A stretch of DNA of 64,000 nt from BRH-c25 sp035627615 (GTDB lineage Bacteria; Bacillota; Clostridia; Lutisporales; Lutisporaceae), in the NCBI GenBank assembly GCA_035627615.1, contig DASPLL010000045.1, positions 1 to 64,000 on the forward strand, given 5' to 3'. The position numbers and the translations under genes were made by a program. The stretch's first letter is position 1. The number at the start of each line of letters is the position of its first letter. Below, piece after piece: positions 1 to 7,466 of the stretch. The notes beneath the pieces were generated by a model. It was not told the origin of the DNA. It was given only the letters and a program-made list of their open reading frames with translations, and ran no database searches.

Positions 1-235
1 GCATTGTTTTCCCGTATCCTGCCGGTGCTGTTACCAGGGTGAGTTTTTTCCTGGTGATTTCATCAAGCCTTGCAAGAAGATGTTCTCTGCTTATACAGTT
101 TACCGGAAGCCTTGGTATTAAAAGCTTTGTATAAAGAAATGCATTAGATGTGCTATATAGATTTCTATTTGAAATATATGCCTTTGTTTCAATCGCTTTT
201 ACTTCATTACTCCCCAGTTTTTCAATACAGTTCAA
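1..235 (-). CDS. MalT/LuxR-type ATP-dependent transcriptional regulator, N-terminal fragment
   Basis: Only the first 78 codons lie in the window; the gene runs off the left edge. The translation contains TKLLIPRLPVNCISREHLLARLDE-like spacing (TKLLIPRLP, then SREHLLARLD) followed by LTLVTAPAGYGKT, a Walker A P-loop. This arrangement is typical of the N-terminus of MalT-type STAND ATPases, which carry a C-terminal LuxR DNA-binding domain. The start is a TTG at 235, about 8 nt after a GGGGG ribosome binding site; an upstream ATG at 240 is followed at once by a stop. The regulated genes and ligand cannot be told from this fragment. Confidence 0.75.
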   Translation of the reverse strand, partial: MNCIEKLGSNEVKAIETKAYISNRNLYSTSNAFLYTKLLIPRLPVNCISREHLLARLDEITRKKLTLVTAPAGYGKTM

Positions 236-283
236 CCCATTTACCCCCAAAATAACCCAGATCTTATACTTAGCATAAATCTT

Positions 284-312
284 ATATTAATACAATGTTA
301 ATTATTTTTCAA
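284..312 (-). promoter_or_regulatory. Predicted sigma-A-type promoter of the MalT-like gene
   Basis: On the minus strand TTGAAA (312-307) is followed after exactly 17 bp by TAATAT (289-284). The -10 lies about 50 bp ahead of the TTG start. Motif reading only. Confidence 0.5.
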
Positions 313-412
313 TAGTATTATCTTCTTTTTTCGACAATTTGGTATAATTTCCTTGATTATACCTATATTCAATCATTTTCCACTCACTATGGAGTTACTG
401 ATAAAACAATAC

Positions 413-445
413 ATAAAAAAATTCTCCAATATGGTTATGGAGAAT
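413..445 (-). terminator. Rho-independent terminator after sigG
   Basis: On the minus strand ATTCTCCA, a short loop and TGGAGAAT form a stem at 445-421, followed by a run of T residues. It lies about 25 bp past the sigG stop. Confidence 0.8.
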
Positions 446-468
446 CATTTCGTTATAATAATTGATCA

Positions 469-1239
469 TCATATGTATTTTCTCATATGCCCAAGGGCTG
501 TCTTTTCCAGACGTGAAACCTGGGCTTGTGAAATCCCTATTTCTTCTGCCACTTCCATCTGTGTCCTTCCTTCAAAAAACCGCAGGTTCAGAATCAGCTT
601 TTCCCTGTCGTTGAGCTTTTTCATAGCCTCTTTTAATGCAATGCTCTCCAGCCAATTGTCATCTATGTTTTTATCGTCAGATACCTGATCCATCACATAA
701 ATTGCATCGCCGCTGTCATGATAGATTGGCTCAAACAGCGATACCGGGTCCTGAATTGCATCCAGTGCAAATACCACATCCTCCACCGGAAGCTTGAGCT
801 CATTTGCAATCTCCGATACGGTCGGTTCCTTTGAATTCCTGCTTATAAGCAGATCCCGTACCTGAAGGGCTTTATATGCTATATCTCTCAAGGATCTGCT
901 GACTCTTATAGAGTTGTTGTCCCTCAGATATCTTCTGATTTCACCAATAATCATGGGTACGGCATAGGTTGAAAATTTGACATTCTGACCCAAGTCAAAA
1001 TTATCAATGGCTTTAATAAGCCCTATGCATCCCACCTGGAAAAGGTCATCAACATATTCCCCTCTGTTGTTAAACCTTTGAATAACGCTTAACACAAGCC
1101 TTAGGTTTCCTTTTATGAATTCTTCCCTTGAGGTCTGATCCCCTTGCTGCATCTGCTTCAGCAGCTGAACCATTTTATCATTAGAGAGAACGGGTAGTTT
1201 TGAAGTATTTACACCGCAGATTTCTACTTTATTAAGCAT
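469..1239 (-). CDS. sigG: RNA polymerase sporulation sigma factor SigG
   Basis: Forespore late sigma factor that directs RNA polymerase to late forespore genes. The N-terminus (NKVEICGVNTSKLPVL) and region 2 (LVLSVIQRFNNRGEYVDDLFQVGCIGL, read in pieces) are near-identical to Bacillus SigG, and the C-terminal helix-turn-helix reads EIGISQAQVSRLEK. The chosen ATG at 1239 gives 256 residues, the usual size, and matches the conserved MxxNKVEICGV start. Longer in-frame starts at 1272 and 1287 exist but add residues not seen in the family. The gene follows sigE with a 225-bp gap holding a repeat and a terminator, so it probably has its own promoter, as in other spore formers. Its terminator is at 413-445. 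Confidence 0.97.
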   Translation of the reverse strand: MLNKVEICGVNTSKLPVLSNDKMVQLLKQMQQGDQTSREEFIKGNLRLVLSVIQRFNNRGEYVDDLFQVGCIGLIKAIDNFDLGQNVKFSTYAVPMIIGEIRRYLRDNNSIRVSRSLRDIAYKALQVRDLLISRNSKEPTVSEIANELKLPVEDVVFALDAIQDPVSLFEPIYHDSGDAIYVMDQVSDDKNIDDNWLESIALKEAMKKLNDREKLILNLRFFEGRTQMEVAEEIGISQAQVSRLEKTALGHMRKYI

Positions 1240-1351
1240 AGCACAAGCACACCCTTTTCTTAATGTTGACATATTAATTATTACCATACGCCAACTTTAT
1301 TATTCATTTGAGTGCTTGCACAAAAAAAATGCGTCTTATACAAGACATAGC

Positions 1352-1443
1352 TTCAGTCACTAATCGCTAGACTCTAGTCACTAGGTTAGGGCAGAGCATC
1401 GAAGGCTGGACTAAGCTTATACCCATAGCGATTAGTGACTGAA
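1352..1443. repeat. Heptamer-array inverted-repeat element (copy 1)
   Basis: Perfect 18-bp inverted repeats (1352-1369 and 1426-1443, arm TTCAGTCACTAATCGCTA) bound a 92-bp element. The left side reads as degenerate 7-bp units: AGTCACT, AATCGCT, AGACTCT, AGTCACT. The core has CATCGAAGG, related to the TCTTCGAAG word of sister copies. It sits between sigE and sigG, immediately beside the sigE terminator. Confidence 0.8.
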
Positions 1444-1466
1444 AAATGTGACTGTGTCACATTTTT
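1442..1466 (-). terminator. Hairpin at the sigE 3' end
   Basis: Arms AAAAATGTGAC and GTCACATTTTT form an 11-bp perfect stem with a 3-nt loop, overlapping the sigE stop codon. It is shaped like a Rho-independent terminator and would separate sigE from sigG. Confidence 0.65.
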
Positions 1467-2199
1467 ACACCATGCGGTTTATTTCCTTTTTCAGCCGTTT
1501 TATTATCCTCTTTTCAAGCCTCGATATGTAAGACTGCGATATCCCCAGCATATCTGCGACTTCCTTCTGAGTCTTTTCTACTCCGTCATTAAGCCCGAAG
1601 CGCAGCTCCATTATCCTCTTTTCCCTCTCCGACAGCTTTCTCAGTGCAATTTCCAGCAGCTGCTTATCTATCTCATCTTCGAGGTATCTGTATATTATAT
1701 CATTGTCGGTACCCAGTATATCAGAAAGCAGCAGCTCATTTCCATCCCAGTCTATATTCAGCGGCTCATCAAAGGAGATTTCTGTTTTGGTCCTGTTGTT
1801 TCTCCTCAAATACATCAGAATCTCATTTTCTATACAGCGGGAGGCATAGGTGGCAAGCTTGATTTTCTTATCCGGATCAAAGGTATTTACAGCCTTTATG
1901 AGACCTATGGTACCTATCGACACCAGATCCTCCACTCCGACTCCGGTATTTTCAAACTTTCTTGCTATATACACCACAAGTCTGAGATTTCTTTCAATAA
2001 GTATTGCTCTGACAACTTCCTCATCATTCTTAAGCCGGGATAACAAAAAGTTTTCTTCATCATTTTCCAGAGGAGGGGGCAGAGCTTCACTTCCGCCTAT
2101 GTAATGGATCCATGATTCTCTATAAACCTTAAAAAACTGCAGTATTCTGATTATCAGCATGCGTTTTATCAAAATCAGTCTTTTAGCTACTTTTTTCAT
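1465..2199 (-). CDS. sigE: RNA polymerase sporulation sigma factor SigE (pro-sigma-E)
   Basis: Mother-cell early sigma factor, made as an inactive membrane-associated precursor that SpoIIGA cleaves. The 244 residues begin with a basic, hydrophobic pro-sequence (KKVAKRLILIKRMLIIRILQ) leading into YIGGSEALPPPL, the conserved segment around the processing site. Region 2 (LRLVVYIARKFENTGVGVEDL) and the region 4 helix-turn-helix (MLGISQSYISRLEKRI) are intact. The ATG is 7 nt after GGAGG. It lies 56 bp downstream of spoIIGA, the standard protease-substrate pairing. Confidence 0.98.
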   Translation of the reverse strand: MKKVAKRLILIKRMLIIRILQFFKVYRESWIHYIGGSEALPPPLENDEENFLLSRLKNDEEVVRAILIERNLRLVVYIARKFENTGVGVEDLVSIGTIGLIKAVNTFDPDKKIKLATYASRCIENEILMYLRRNNRTKTEISFDEPLNIDWDGNELLLSDILGTDNDIIYRYLEDEIDKQLLEIALRKLSEREKRIMELRFGLNDGVEKTQKEVADMLGISQSYISRLEKRIIKRLKKEINRMV

Positions 2200-2255
2200 T
2201 TCCCAACCTCCATTTTGTTTGAGCCAGCTGTAAGGTCATGGCACATATACATTCA

Positions 2256-3161
2256 CTAATTCTCCTTCAACATCTCAGGGTGTATAAGAGCGCTGTATTC
2301 CCCATCCTTGGAGAGATTCTTCCTGTATACTGCAACTATTATATTGCTAAGTTGTATTCTTCTGTCACTGTCGAAAATAGTTACAGTATCCGGTTTGAAC
2401 CCTATAAGCATACCATTCTCCCTGCCCAGCGATTTGAAAGGGATAATCCTGAACCTTGAAGCCCATTTCGAAACAGTCATTATTTCCGCTATGGCGTTCA
2501 AATCATTTTCTGAGCACCGCTCAAATATTTTTTGTATATCTTCAGGCAGCAGATCTCTCATCATACCATACTCAATTATCATAACAGGTGCATTTGTTAT
2601 AGGGTCCTTCAGAGAATTTCCCGTATCCACCAGTGCGTCAAGGCTCAATTGCCTTTTGTCGAAGCTCATCTCCACCTTAAGGATCAGCCTCTCGCGTTTT
2701 ATCCTGTACTGTACATAATCCCAGCTGTACCTGATGGTAAAATAAGCCGCAACAACTGCAGCAACCAGTATTTTCAGTGGAAAATCTCCAATAAAGGAAA
2801 TACCGTTGCTTGTCATCTTCAGTCCGTTTATGAAATAAAATAATCCAAAAGCGGCTCCCCCGAAAATAAAGGAAACAATATAAAAGATTCCCGTTAGTTT
2901 TAAAAGCAAGTGAAAATGAACAGGGGTATAAGCAATAATCACTATAAGTATCGAAAAAAGTATTTTCACAAAAAAGCTGTACAGGTAGCTGTATTCCGGG
3001 AAATACGAAAGAACTGCATAAACTGCCCCCAATAGAGAGGCTATTATGAGCTTCACCTTTGAGTAGCTGTATCTGGTGAGCCTTGCTGTGCTCCACAGAA
3101 TCAGATAATTCATTATTAAGTTTTCAAGCAGTATGACATCAGCATAAACATAATTTTCCAC
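2256..3161 (-). CDS. spoIIGA: Sporulation sigma-E factor-processing peptidase SpoIIGA
   Basis: Membrane-embedded aspartyl protease that activates pro-sigma-E on receipt of the forespore signal. The N-terminal half has about five hydrophobic membrane segments. The cytoplasmic C-terminal half holds the catalytic motif ALVDTGNSLKDP, with the Asp near residue 179. I chose the GTG at 3161 because AAAGGGA lies 8 nt ahead of it; the in-frame ATG at 3185 has no ribosome binding site. This gives 301 residues, typical of the family. It is followed directly by its substrate gene sigE. Confidence 0.93.
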   Translation of the reverse strand: MENYVYADVILLENLIMNYLILWSTARLTRYSYSKVKLIIASLLGAVYAVLSYFPEYSYLYSFFVKILFSILIVIIAYTPVHFHLLLKLTGIFYIVSFIFGGAAFGLFYFINGLKMTSNGISFIGDFPLKILVAAVVAAYFTIRYSWDYVQYRIKRERLILKVEMSFDKRQLSLDALVDTGNSLKDPITNAPVMIIEYGMMRDLLPEDIQKIFERCSENDLNAIAEIMTVSKWASRFRIIPFKSLGRENGMLIGFKPDTVTIFDSDRRIQLSNIIVAVYRKNLSKDGEYSALIHPEMLKEN

Positions 3162-3223
3162 CTTTTCAGTCCCTTTGTCTTTCAATTGAATTACTTCAAT
3201 ACCGCAATAAACCGCTTATGATA

Positions 3224-3299
3224 ATTATATAAAAAACACCTCAAAATACCTGTCATTTTTGGAAGTCGAAATAAATTATATTCGGGGATTTATCGACAA
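3224..3299 (-). promoter_or_regulatory. Predicted Spo0A-dependent promoter of spoIIGA
   Basis: On the minus strand ATGACA (3256-3251) and TATAAT (3229-3224) are 21 bp apart, much wider than the normal 17. The B. subtilis spoIIG promoter also has an over-long (22 bp) spacer and needs Spo0A. Two 0A-box-like words lie just upstream: AGTCGAA at about 3264-3270 (plus strand) and TTGTCGATAA at 3299-3290 (minus strand; box core TGTCGAA). The assignment is inference from spacing and motif likeness. Confidence 0.5.
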
Positions 3300-3312
3300 G
3301 TGCCTTCGGCAG

Positions 3313-3490
3313 ATTCGAGATACGAGATGCGCGATGCGAGGTTTTGGGGAATCTCTTCGAAGTATGTACAAGCTATTCACATATTGCCCCTTGCCTACAA
3401 ATAATATATATATTCCTGCAGCAAACAAAAAAGAACCGAAATTAATCGATTCTTTTAAATCTCGTATCTCGAGTCTCGCATCTCGTATCT
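3313..3490. repeat. Heptamer-array inverted-repeat element (copy 2)
   Basis: The left array (3313-3340) reads ATTCGAG, ATACGAG, ATGCGCG, ATGCGAG. The right array (3460-3487) reads TCTCGTA, TCTCGAG, TCTCGCA, TCTCGTA, that is, the same unit class inverted. The core contains TCTTCGAAGTAT, shared with copy 3, and the ftsZ terminator hairpin. The right end stops 3 bp from the ftsZ stop codon. The 332-bp gap between ftsZ and spoIIGA is therefore this element plus the spoIIGA promoter. Confidence 0.8.
3424..3454 (-). terminator. Rho-independent terminator after ftsZ
   Basis: On the minus strand AAGAATCG and CGGTTCTT pair (one G-U) around a short AT loop and are followed by a T-run. It lies inside the repeat element downstream of ftsZ. 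Confidence 0.7.
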
Positions 3491-3493
3491 GTC

Positions 3494-4582
3494 TTACTTA
3501 AACCTATTCCTTAAAAAAGTAGGAATGTCTATATCTTCATTGCCATAGCCCGATGACTTCTGTACATTCTTTTTTTCCTCCGGAAGGCCGGTAACCTCGA
3601 TCTTTCTTTCAAAGGACCTTCCTCCGGTACTTTCCTCAAAGCCTGTAGCTATAACTGTTATTCTTATTTCATCCTGCATGCTCTCATCTATGACCGCTCC
3701 AAAGATGATATTCGCATCCGGATCAGCAGACTGGAATACAAGGTCTGCTGCCTCATTGACTTCAAATATTCCCAGGTTCACACCGCCGGTAATATTGAGA
3801 AGTACACTTTTAGCCCCTTCAATGCAAGTTTCAAGTAAAGGACTATGTATTGCCTGTTTTACTGCCTCTGCGCTTCTGCCTTCACCGCTGGCCTTACCTA
3901 TACCCATATGTGCAAAGCCCTTGTTCAGCATAATTGTCTTAACATCCGCAAAGTCCAGATTTACAAGGCCAGGGACGGCAATAAGGTCTGAAATGCCCTG
4001 TACACCTTGTCTTAAAACATCATCAGCTATTTTAAAGGCTTCCATTATGGATGCTTTCTTGTCCACAATCTGAAGCAGTCTGTCATTAGGGATTATAACG
4101 AGGGTATCAACCTTTTCCTTCAATTCGGCAAGACCTTTTTCTGCCTGCATCTTTCTTACCTTGCCCTCAAAACCGAAGGGTTTGGTAACCACGCCTACAG
4201 TCAGTATTCCAAGTTCCTTGGCAATCTGTGCAACTATAGGCGCTGCTCCTGTTCCGGTACCACCGCCCATACCGGCTGTGACAAACACCATGTCTGCCCC
4301 ATCAAGCATTTTCTTAACATCTTCATAGCTTTCTTCAGCAGCTCTTTTGCCGATCTCGGGATTTGCTCCTGCACCCAGACCCTTTGTAAGCTTCTCGCCA
4401 ATTTGTATTTTATTTGGAGCCAGTGACATATATAAAGCCTGCTTATCTGTATTAATGGCGTAAAACTCTACGCCCTTTAGACCTGCACTGATCATTCTGT
4501 TAATAGCATTATTTCCTGCACCGCCAACTCCAACGACCTTTATCTGAGCAACAGAATTCATATCTACATCAAATTCAAGCAC
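3494..4582 (-). CDS. ftsZ: Cell division protein FtsZ
   Basis: Tubulin-like GTPase that forms the cytokinetic Z ring. The signature GTP-binding loop GGGTGTG is at residues 106-112, with GVGGAGNNAI near residue 18 and PNDRL in the T7-like region. The C-terminal tail ends DIDIPTFLRNRFK, the conserved peptide that binds FtsA, SepF or ZipA-type partners. The start is GTG at 4582, 7 nt after GGAGG; length 362. It lies at the end of the dcw cluster before spoIIGA. The expected neighbour ftsA is absent: sbp is the next gene upstream. Confidence 0.98.
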   Translation of the reverse strand: MLEFDVDMNSVAQIKVVGVGGAGNNAINRMISAGLKGVEFYAINTDKQALYMSLAPNKIQIGEKLTKGLGAGANPEIGKRAAEESYEDVKKMLDGADMVFVTAGMGGGTGTGAAPIVAQIAKELGILTVGVVTKPFGFEGKVRKMQAEKGLAELKEKVDTLVIIPNDRLLQIVDKKASIMEAFKIADDVLRQGVQGISDLIAVPGLVNLDFADVKTIMLNKGFAHMGIGKASGEGRSAEAVKQAIHSPLLETCIEGAKSVLLNITGGVNLGIFEVNEAADLVFQSADPDANIIFGAVIDESMQDEIRITVIATGFEESTGGRSFERKIEVTGLPEEKKNVQKSSGYGNEDIDIPTFLRNRFK

Positions 4583-4768
4583 AATTTACCCTCCCTACTT
4601 TACAACTATTGTATATGATAAAATTGATTACTGAATGTATGGTGAAATACCCTATGCATTGTCCATTCAGAATATGCAAATACTGTTTCTTTATGTATAC
4701 AATATTGATTCATCTTAATAAGTTCAACACGTGACGCAATTTTCCTTTATTTTTTTAAAATTTTTGTT
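4583..4768 (-). promoter_or_regulatory. ftsZ leader with candidate promoters
   Basis: This 186-bp AT-rich gap between sbp and ftsZ holds, on the minus strand, TTGAAC then 17 bp then TATTGT (about 4726-4698). Overlapping it is AAAGGAAAA with GAACTT about 14 bp further on, which resembles a sigma-H promoter. In B. subtilis ftsAZ has a sigma-H promoter that raises expression at sporulation. Both assignments are weak. Confidence 0.3.
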
Positions 4769-5110
4769 TTATTTTTTTTTGTAATCCATAAGCATATACC
4801 TGCGTATGATTGCAAAATTCTGGAACAGTCTTACACCAAAAGCGAAAATAGCTGCATAATATATCGGCACTCCCAATTGATCTCCAATATACGTAAGTAT
4901 CGCCGCCAATATTGCATTGCCAAAAAATCCGGATATAAATATCTCTATATTGAAGGTCTTTTCTATACTAGACCTTATTCCCCCGAATACAGAATCCAAA
5001 GCTGCAAGAATTGCAACCGACATATAGCTTGAATATTGAATTGGTATGGTGATCGGAGATAATAGTCCGATTATAATTCCCAACAAAAGTCCTATAATAG
5101 GTATGATCAT
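4769..5110 (-). CDS. sbp: Small basic membrane protein Sbp (DUF1290)
   Basis: A 113-residue protein made of three to four hydrophobic segments (PIIGLLLGIIIGLL; YMSVAILAALDSVFGGIR; GFFGNAILAAILTYIGD) and a basic tail (MLMDYKKK). This matches the Sbp/DUF1290 family that lies between divIB-DUF881 genes and ftsA-ftsZ in Bacillus and Clostridia. The molecular role is not established; location suggests a part in division or envelope biogenesis. The ATG overlaps the stop of the DUF881 gene before it by 4 bp, so translation is probably coupled. Confidence 0.88.
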   Translation of the reverse strand: MIIPIIGLLLGIIIGLLSPITIPIQYSSYMSVAILAALDSVFGGIRSSIEKTFNIEIFISGFFGNAILAAILTYIGDQLGVPIYYAAIFAFGVRLFQNFAIIRRYMLMDYKKK

Positions 5111-5838
5111 TTTGCTTCACCACCTTCAGATTTTCTTTGATGTCTGAGTTTATTTCTTCCATTGTAGCCTTCTATAGTGAGCTTCTCAACTTTTTGGATT
5201 TCCACCTGTATGCCGCTGTATTCCATATATAACTCAATGTAGCTTTCAGGGGCAAGTGCCGAGGCTTCCAGAGATTTTGGATCCCCTATAGCCTTTATTA
5301 CAAATGGCACTGCATGTCTTTTACCGTCAATGTTGATCGTAGGCCCTCCGCATCTTATGCTGGTAGTCGCTGTCACTCTTTCACCATTTATTGAAATCGC
5401 TTCTGCTCCTGCCATTCTGAGTTCGTTGACAATTTCCAGAACGTCTATATCATGTATAAGGTACCACGCAACATCTTCACCTTCAGCAACCTCCTGCTGA
5501 CTGTCGTTCAAGGTTATTATGACACCAGGGCCTTGCACTCTATTGTAATTTGAATAATTCATCACCTTTTCCAGCTCATTCTTCATAATGCCGAAGGCAC
5601 TTCCCGTACTTTCCACACCTGCCTTATACAATGCAAGCTTGAGTGCCTGTTCACTTATGGAATCATTCAGCTGCTTGTTCTCCGCTTCCACATTCCTGAT
5701 CTCATTCTGAAGGTCCAAAAGCTTCGGTATCGTAACTATACCCTGATAGCTTATGTTTGATTTGAACTGTACAGTGGAAACAAAGCCTATTAGGGCAGCT
5801 AATATAAACAAGTAATATAAATACACCTTCCTATTCAT
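5107..5838 (-). CDS. DUF881 family protein (YlxW/YlxX-like), second copy
   Basis: The N-terminus is one membrane segment (VYLYYLFILAALIGFVSTVQF). A coiled-coil-prone stretch (LQNEIRNVEAENKQLNDSISEQ, in part) follows, then the DUF881 domain with GPGVIITLNDS, ELRMAGAEAISINGERV and PFVIKAIGDP. The start is the ATG at 5838, one base after the stop of the preceding gene; an ATG at 5874 lies inside that gene and lacks a ribosome binding site. The family sits between divIB and sbp in Firmicutes dcw clusters. Its biochemical function is unknown. Confidence 0.88.
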   Translation of the reverse strand: MNRKVYLYYLFILAALIGFVSTVQFKSNISYQGIVTIPKLLDLQNEIRNVEAENKQLNDSISEQALKLALYKAGVESTGSAFGIMKNELEKVMNYSNYNRVQGPGVIITLNDSQQEVAEGEDVAWYLIHDIDVLEIVNELRMAGAEAISINGERVTATTSIRCGGPTINIDGKRHAVPFVIKAIGDPKSLEASALAPESYIELYMEYSGIQVEIQKVEKLTIEGYNGRNKLRHQRKSEGGEAK

Positions 5839-5839
5839 A

Positions 5840-6559
5840 TTAGTGGGTTTCTCCCTCTTTAATGGTTTTTGCATACTTTCTTTCTATAACGCCATTGTAT
5901 TTTGGTATTTTAACCAGCTGCTCCTGCGTTATCGTCACAGCAATTCCAGTGCTTTCAAATCTCTCAACTATTCCCTCTCTCAGCCTTAATGCTGCTTCCA
6001 GAGTTTTTGGATCGCCTATGGCCTTGAACACAAAGGGCGGGGCATAAGAAACAGTGTTAATATTGATATGTATACCACCAACCTGTCTTATTTCAGATGT
6101 GGATATAATCCTCTGTTCATTTATGGATACTGCCTCAGCACCGGCAGCATTCAGCTCGTTCAGAAGCTCCAGCAGCATTGAGTATGAGATCAGCGGATAG
6201 TTGACTTTCTCACTGAATTTCAGGTCGTCAACAAGAACTGTGATCCCCGGACCTTCAACGTCTTCAATACCTGCAAGTATCCTTGCCTGATCAAGCTCCT
6301 GCTTTAATATCTTTGCAGATACACTGCCCTGTGATGCAGCGTCCTCAAATTCCTTGATCTTTGATTCATACTCTTTCTTTACATTCTGCAGCTTGGCGTT
6401 TTCTTCTCTACTATTCTTAAGCTGCGCAGCAAGTTCCCTCGCTCTGTATTCAGATACAGGACCCACACCCTGCTTTACAGTTCTGAACTGAATCGAAACC
6501 ATAAGCCCCAGCACTATACATACTAATGCAATTGCAAATTGAATCTTTATATTTTTCAT
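5840..6559 (-). CDS. DUF881 family protein (YlxW/YlxX-like), first copy
   Basis: Paralogue of the next gene with the same plan: membrane anchor (IQFAIALVCIVLGLMVSIQF), charged coiled coil (about residues 35-80), then DUF881 with GPGITVLVDD, AAGAEAVSINEQRI and PFVFKAIGDPKTL. ATG at 6559 is preceded by GGAGG at 8 nt; an upstream in-frame ATG at 6574 includes that ribosome binding site, so it is less likely. Two tandem DUF881 genes mirror ylxW-ylxX of B. subtilis. Role unknown; probably envelope or division. Confidence 0.88.
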   Translation of the reverse strand: MKNIKIQFAIALVCIVLGLMVSIQFRTVKQGVGPVSEYRARELAAQLKNSREENAKLQNVKKEYESKIKEFEDAASQGSVSAKILKQELDQARILAGIEDVEGPGITVLVDDLKFSEKVNYPLISYSMLLELLNELNAAGAEAVSINEQRIISTSEIRQVGGIHININTVSYAPPFVFKAIGDPKTLEAALRLREGIVERFESTGIAVTITQEQLVKIPKYNGVIERKYAKTIKEGETH

Positions 6560-6591
6560 TCTCCAGTCCTCCATACATCTCCGCTATTTGT

Positions 6592-7305
6592 TCACTCCGG
6601 TTTGAAAACCGGATTCCCATTATGACCCATCTCTATAGTGCCCTTAGTATTTTGCTTCTTTATATCCTCAATTATTGACTTTGCAAAACTAATTTTATAG
6701 TTCAGATTATCGGCATCGCCCAGGTTCGCTTTTATGTCTTCCTTGATCTTCAGTTTGATATCCGACAGATCAGTAACATCGATCTCCGAAACCATATTAA
6801 GCATATCTGCATTCTTTATCTCTTTTATCAGCAGTGTAGTGGTTGAAAACTGCTCTTTATTCTCTATATCCAGATATTCCCCGACTTTAAAGGTTTCAAA
6901 CTTAAGGCCTTTTACCACCGGTAGGTCCGGGCGCTTTATAGCAGGATCAATTTCCAGTATCATACCTTCCCCGTCAATGTTGAGATAGGAACCTACATAA
7001 GGTACATAGGCCATTATCTCCCTCTCTATTATGTCAATTATAACCCTGCTGGGTATAGCCCTTTTGATTTTGATCATTTTTACGTAGGGATTCTGGAAAA
7101 TACTCTTCATTGAGTTTCTCTTATTTATCCTGAATATATTCTCCCCGTAGTATATTGATGATAGTTTAATGATCTCTTCACGTGTAACATTCTTATTTCC
7201 GTTCACAACCATATACTTTATCTGAAAAAAGCTGGAAGACAGAAAAAACGCCGTAAATATGCAGATTATAAATAAGAAAACTACATATTTGAATCTTCCC
7301 CTCAT
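6592..7305 (-). CDS. divIB: Cell division protein DivIB/FtsQ
   Basis: Bitopic septal protein that bridges early and late divisome parts. One membrane helix (YVVFLFIICIFTAFFLSSSFF) is followed by a POTRA/FtsQ domain (FFQIKYMVVNGNKNVTREEI in part) and the FtsQ beta region (IDIIEREIMAYVPY; YLNIDGEGMIL). ATG at 7305 has GGAG at 7 nt and starts just before the helix. A longer frame to 7395 adds a leader without a ribosome binding site. Length 237. It lies between murA and the DUF881 pair, the usual Firmicutes order. Confidence 0.9.
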   Translation of the reverse strand: MRGRFKYVVFLFIICIFTAFFLSSSFFQIKYMVVNGNKNVTREEIIKLSSIYYGENIFRINKRNSMKSIFQNPYVKMIKIKRAIPSRVIIDIIEREIMAYVPYVGSYLNIDGEGMILEIDPAIKRPDLPVVKGLKFETFKVGEYLDIENKEQFSTTTLLIKEIKNADMLNMVSEIDVTDLSDIKLKIKEDIKANLGDADNLNYKISFAKSIIEDIKKQNTKGTIEMGHNGNPVFKPE

Positions 7306-7466
7306 GTTTTCACTCCTAAAATATATCACAAGATTACTCACTGTGACAGATATGTGCTTGTCCTTATTTTCATCAAAAATTAACACTGCATGCATTCCGG
7401 CTGATTCTCCAGAATATTCAGGCCGTTACTATGCAGGTTAATTATAATCAAAAATCATAATCAGAT

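Noticed and set aside
353..688. Plus-strand frame over the sigG 3' end
   Set aside because: It overlaps sigG on the other strand and contains the sigG terminator; no ribosome site.
1435..2043. Plus-strand frame of 202 codons opposite sigE
   Set aside because: Shadow of sigE with no ribosome site and no family likeness.
3313..3490. CRISPR array
   Set aside because: Units are 7 bp without spacers and occur in inverted pairs; no cas genes are present.
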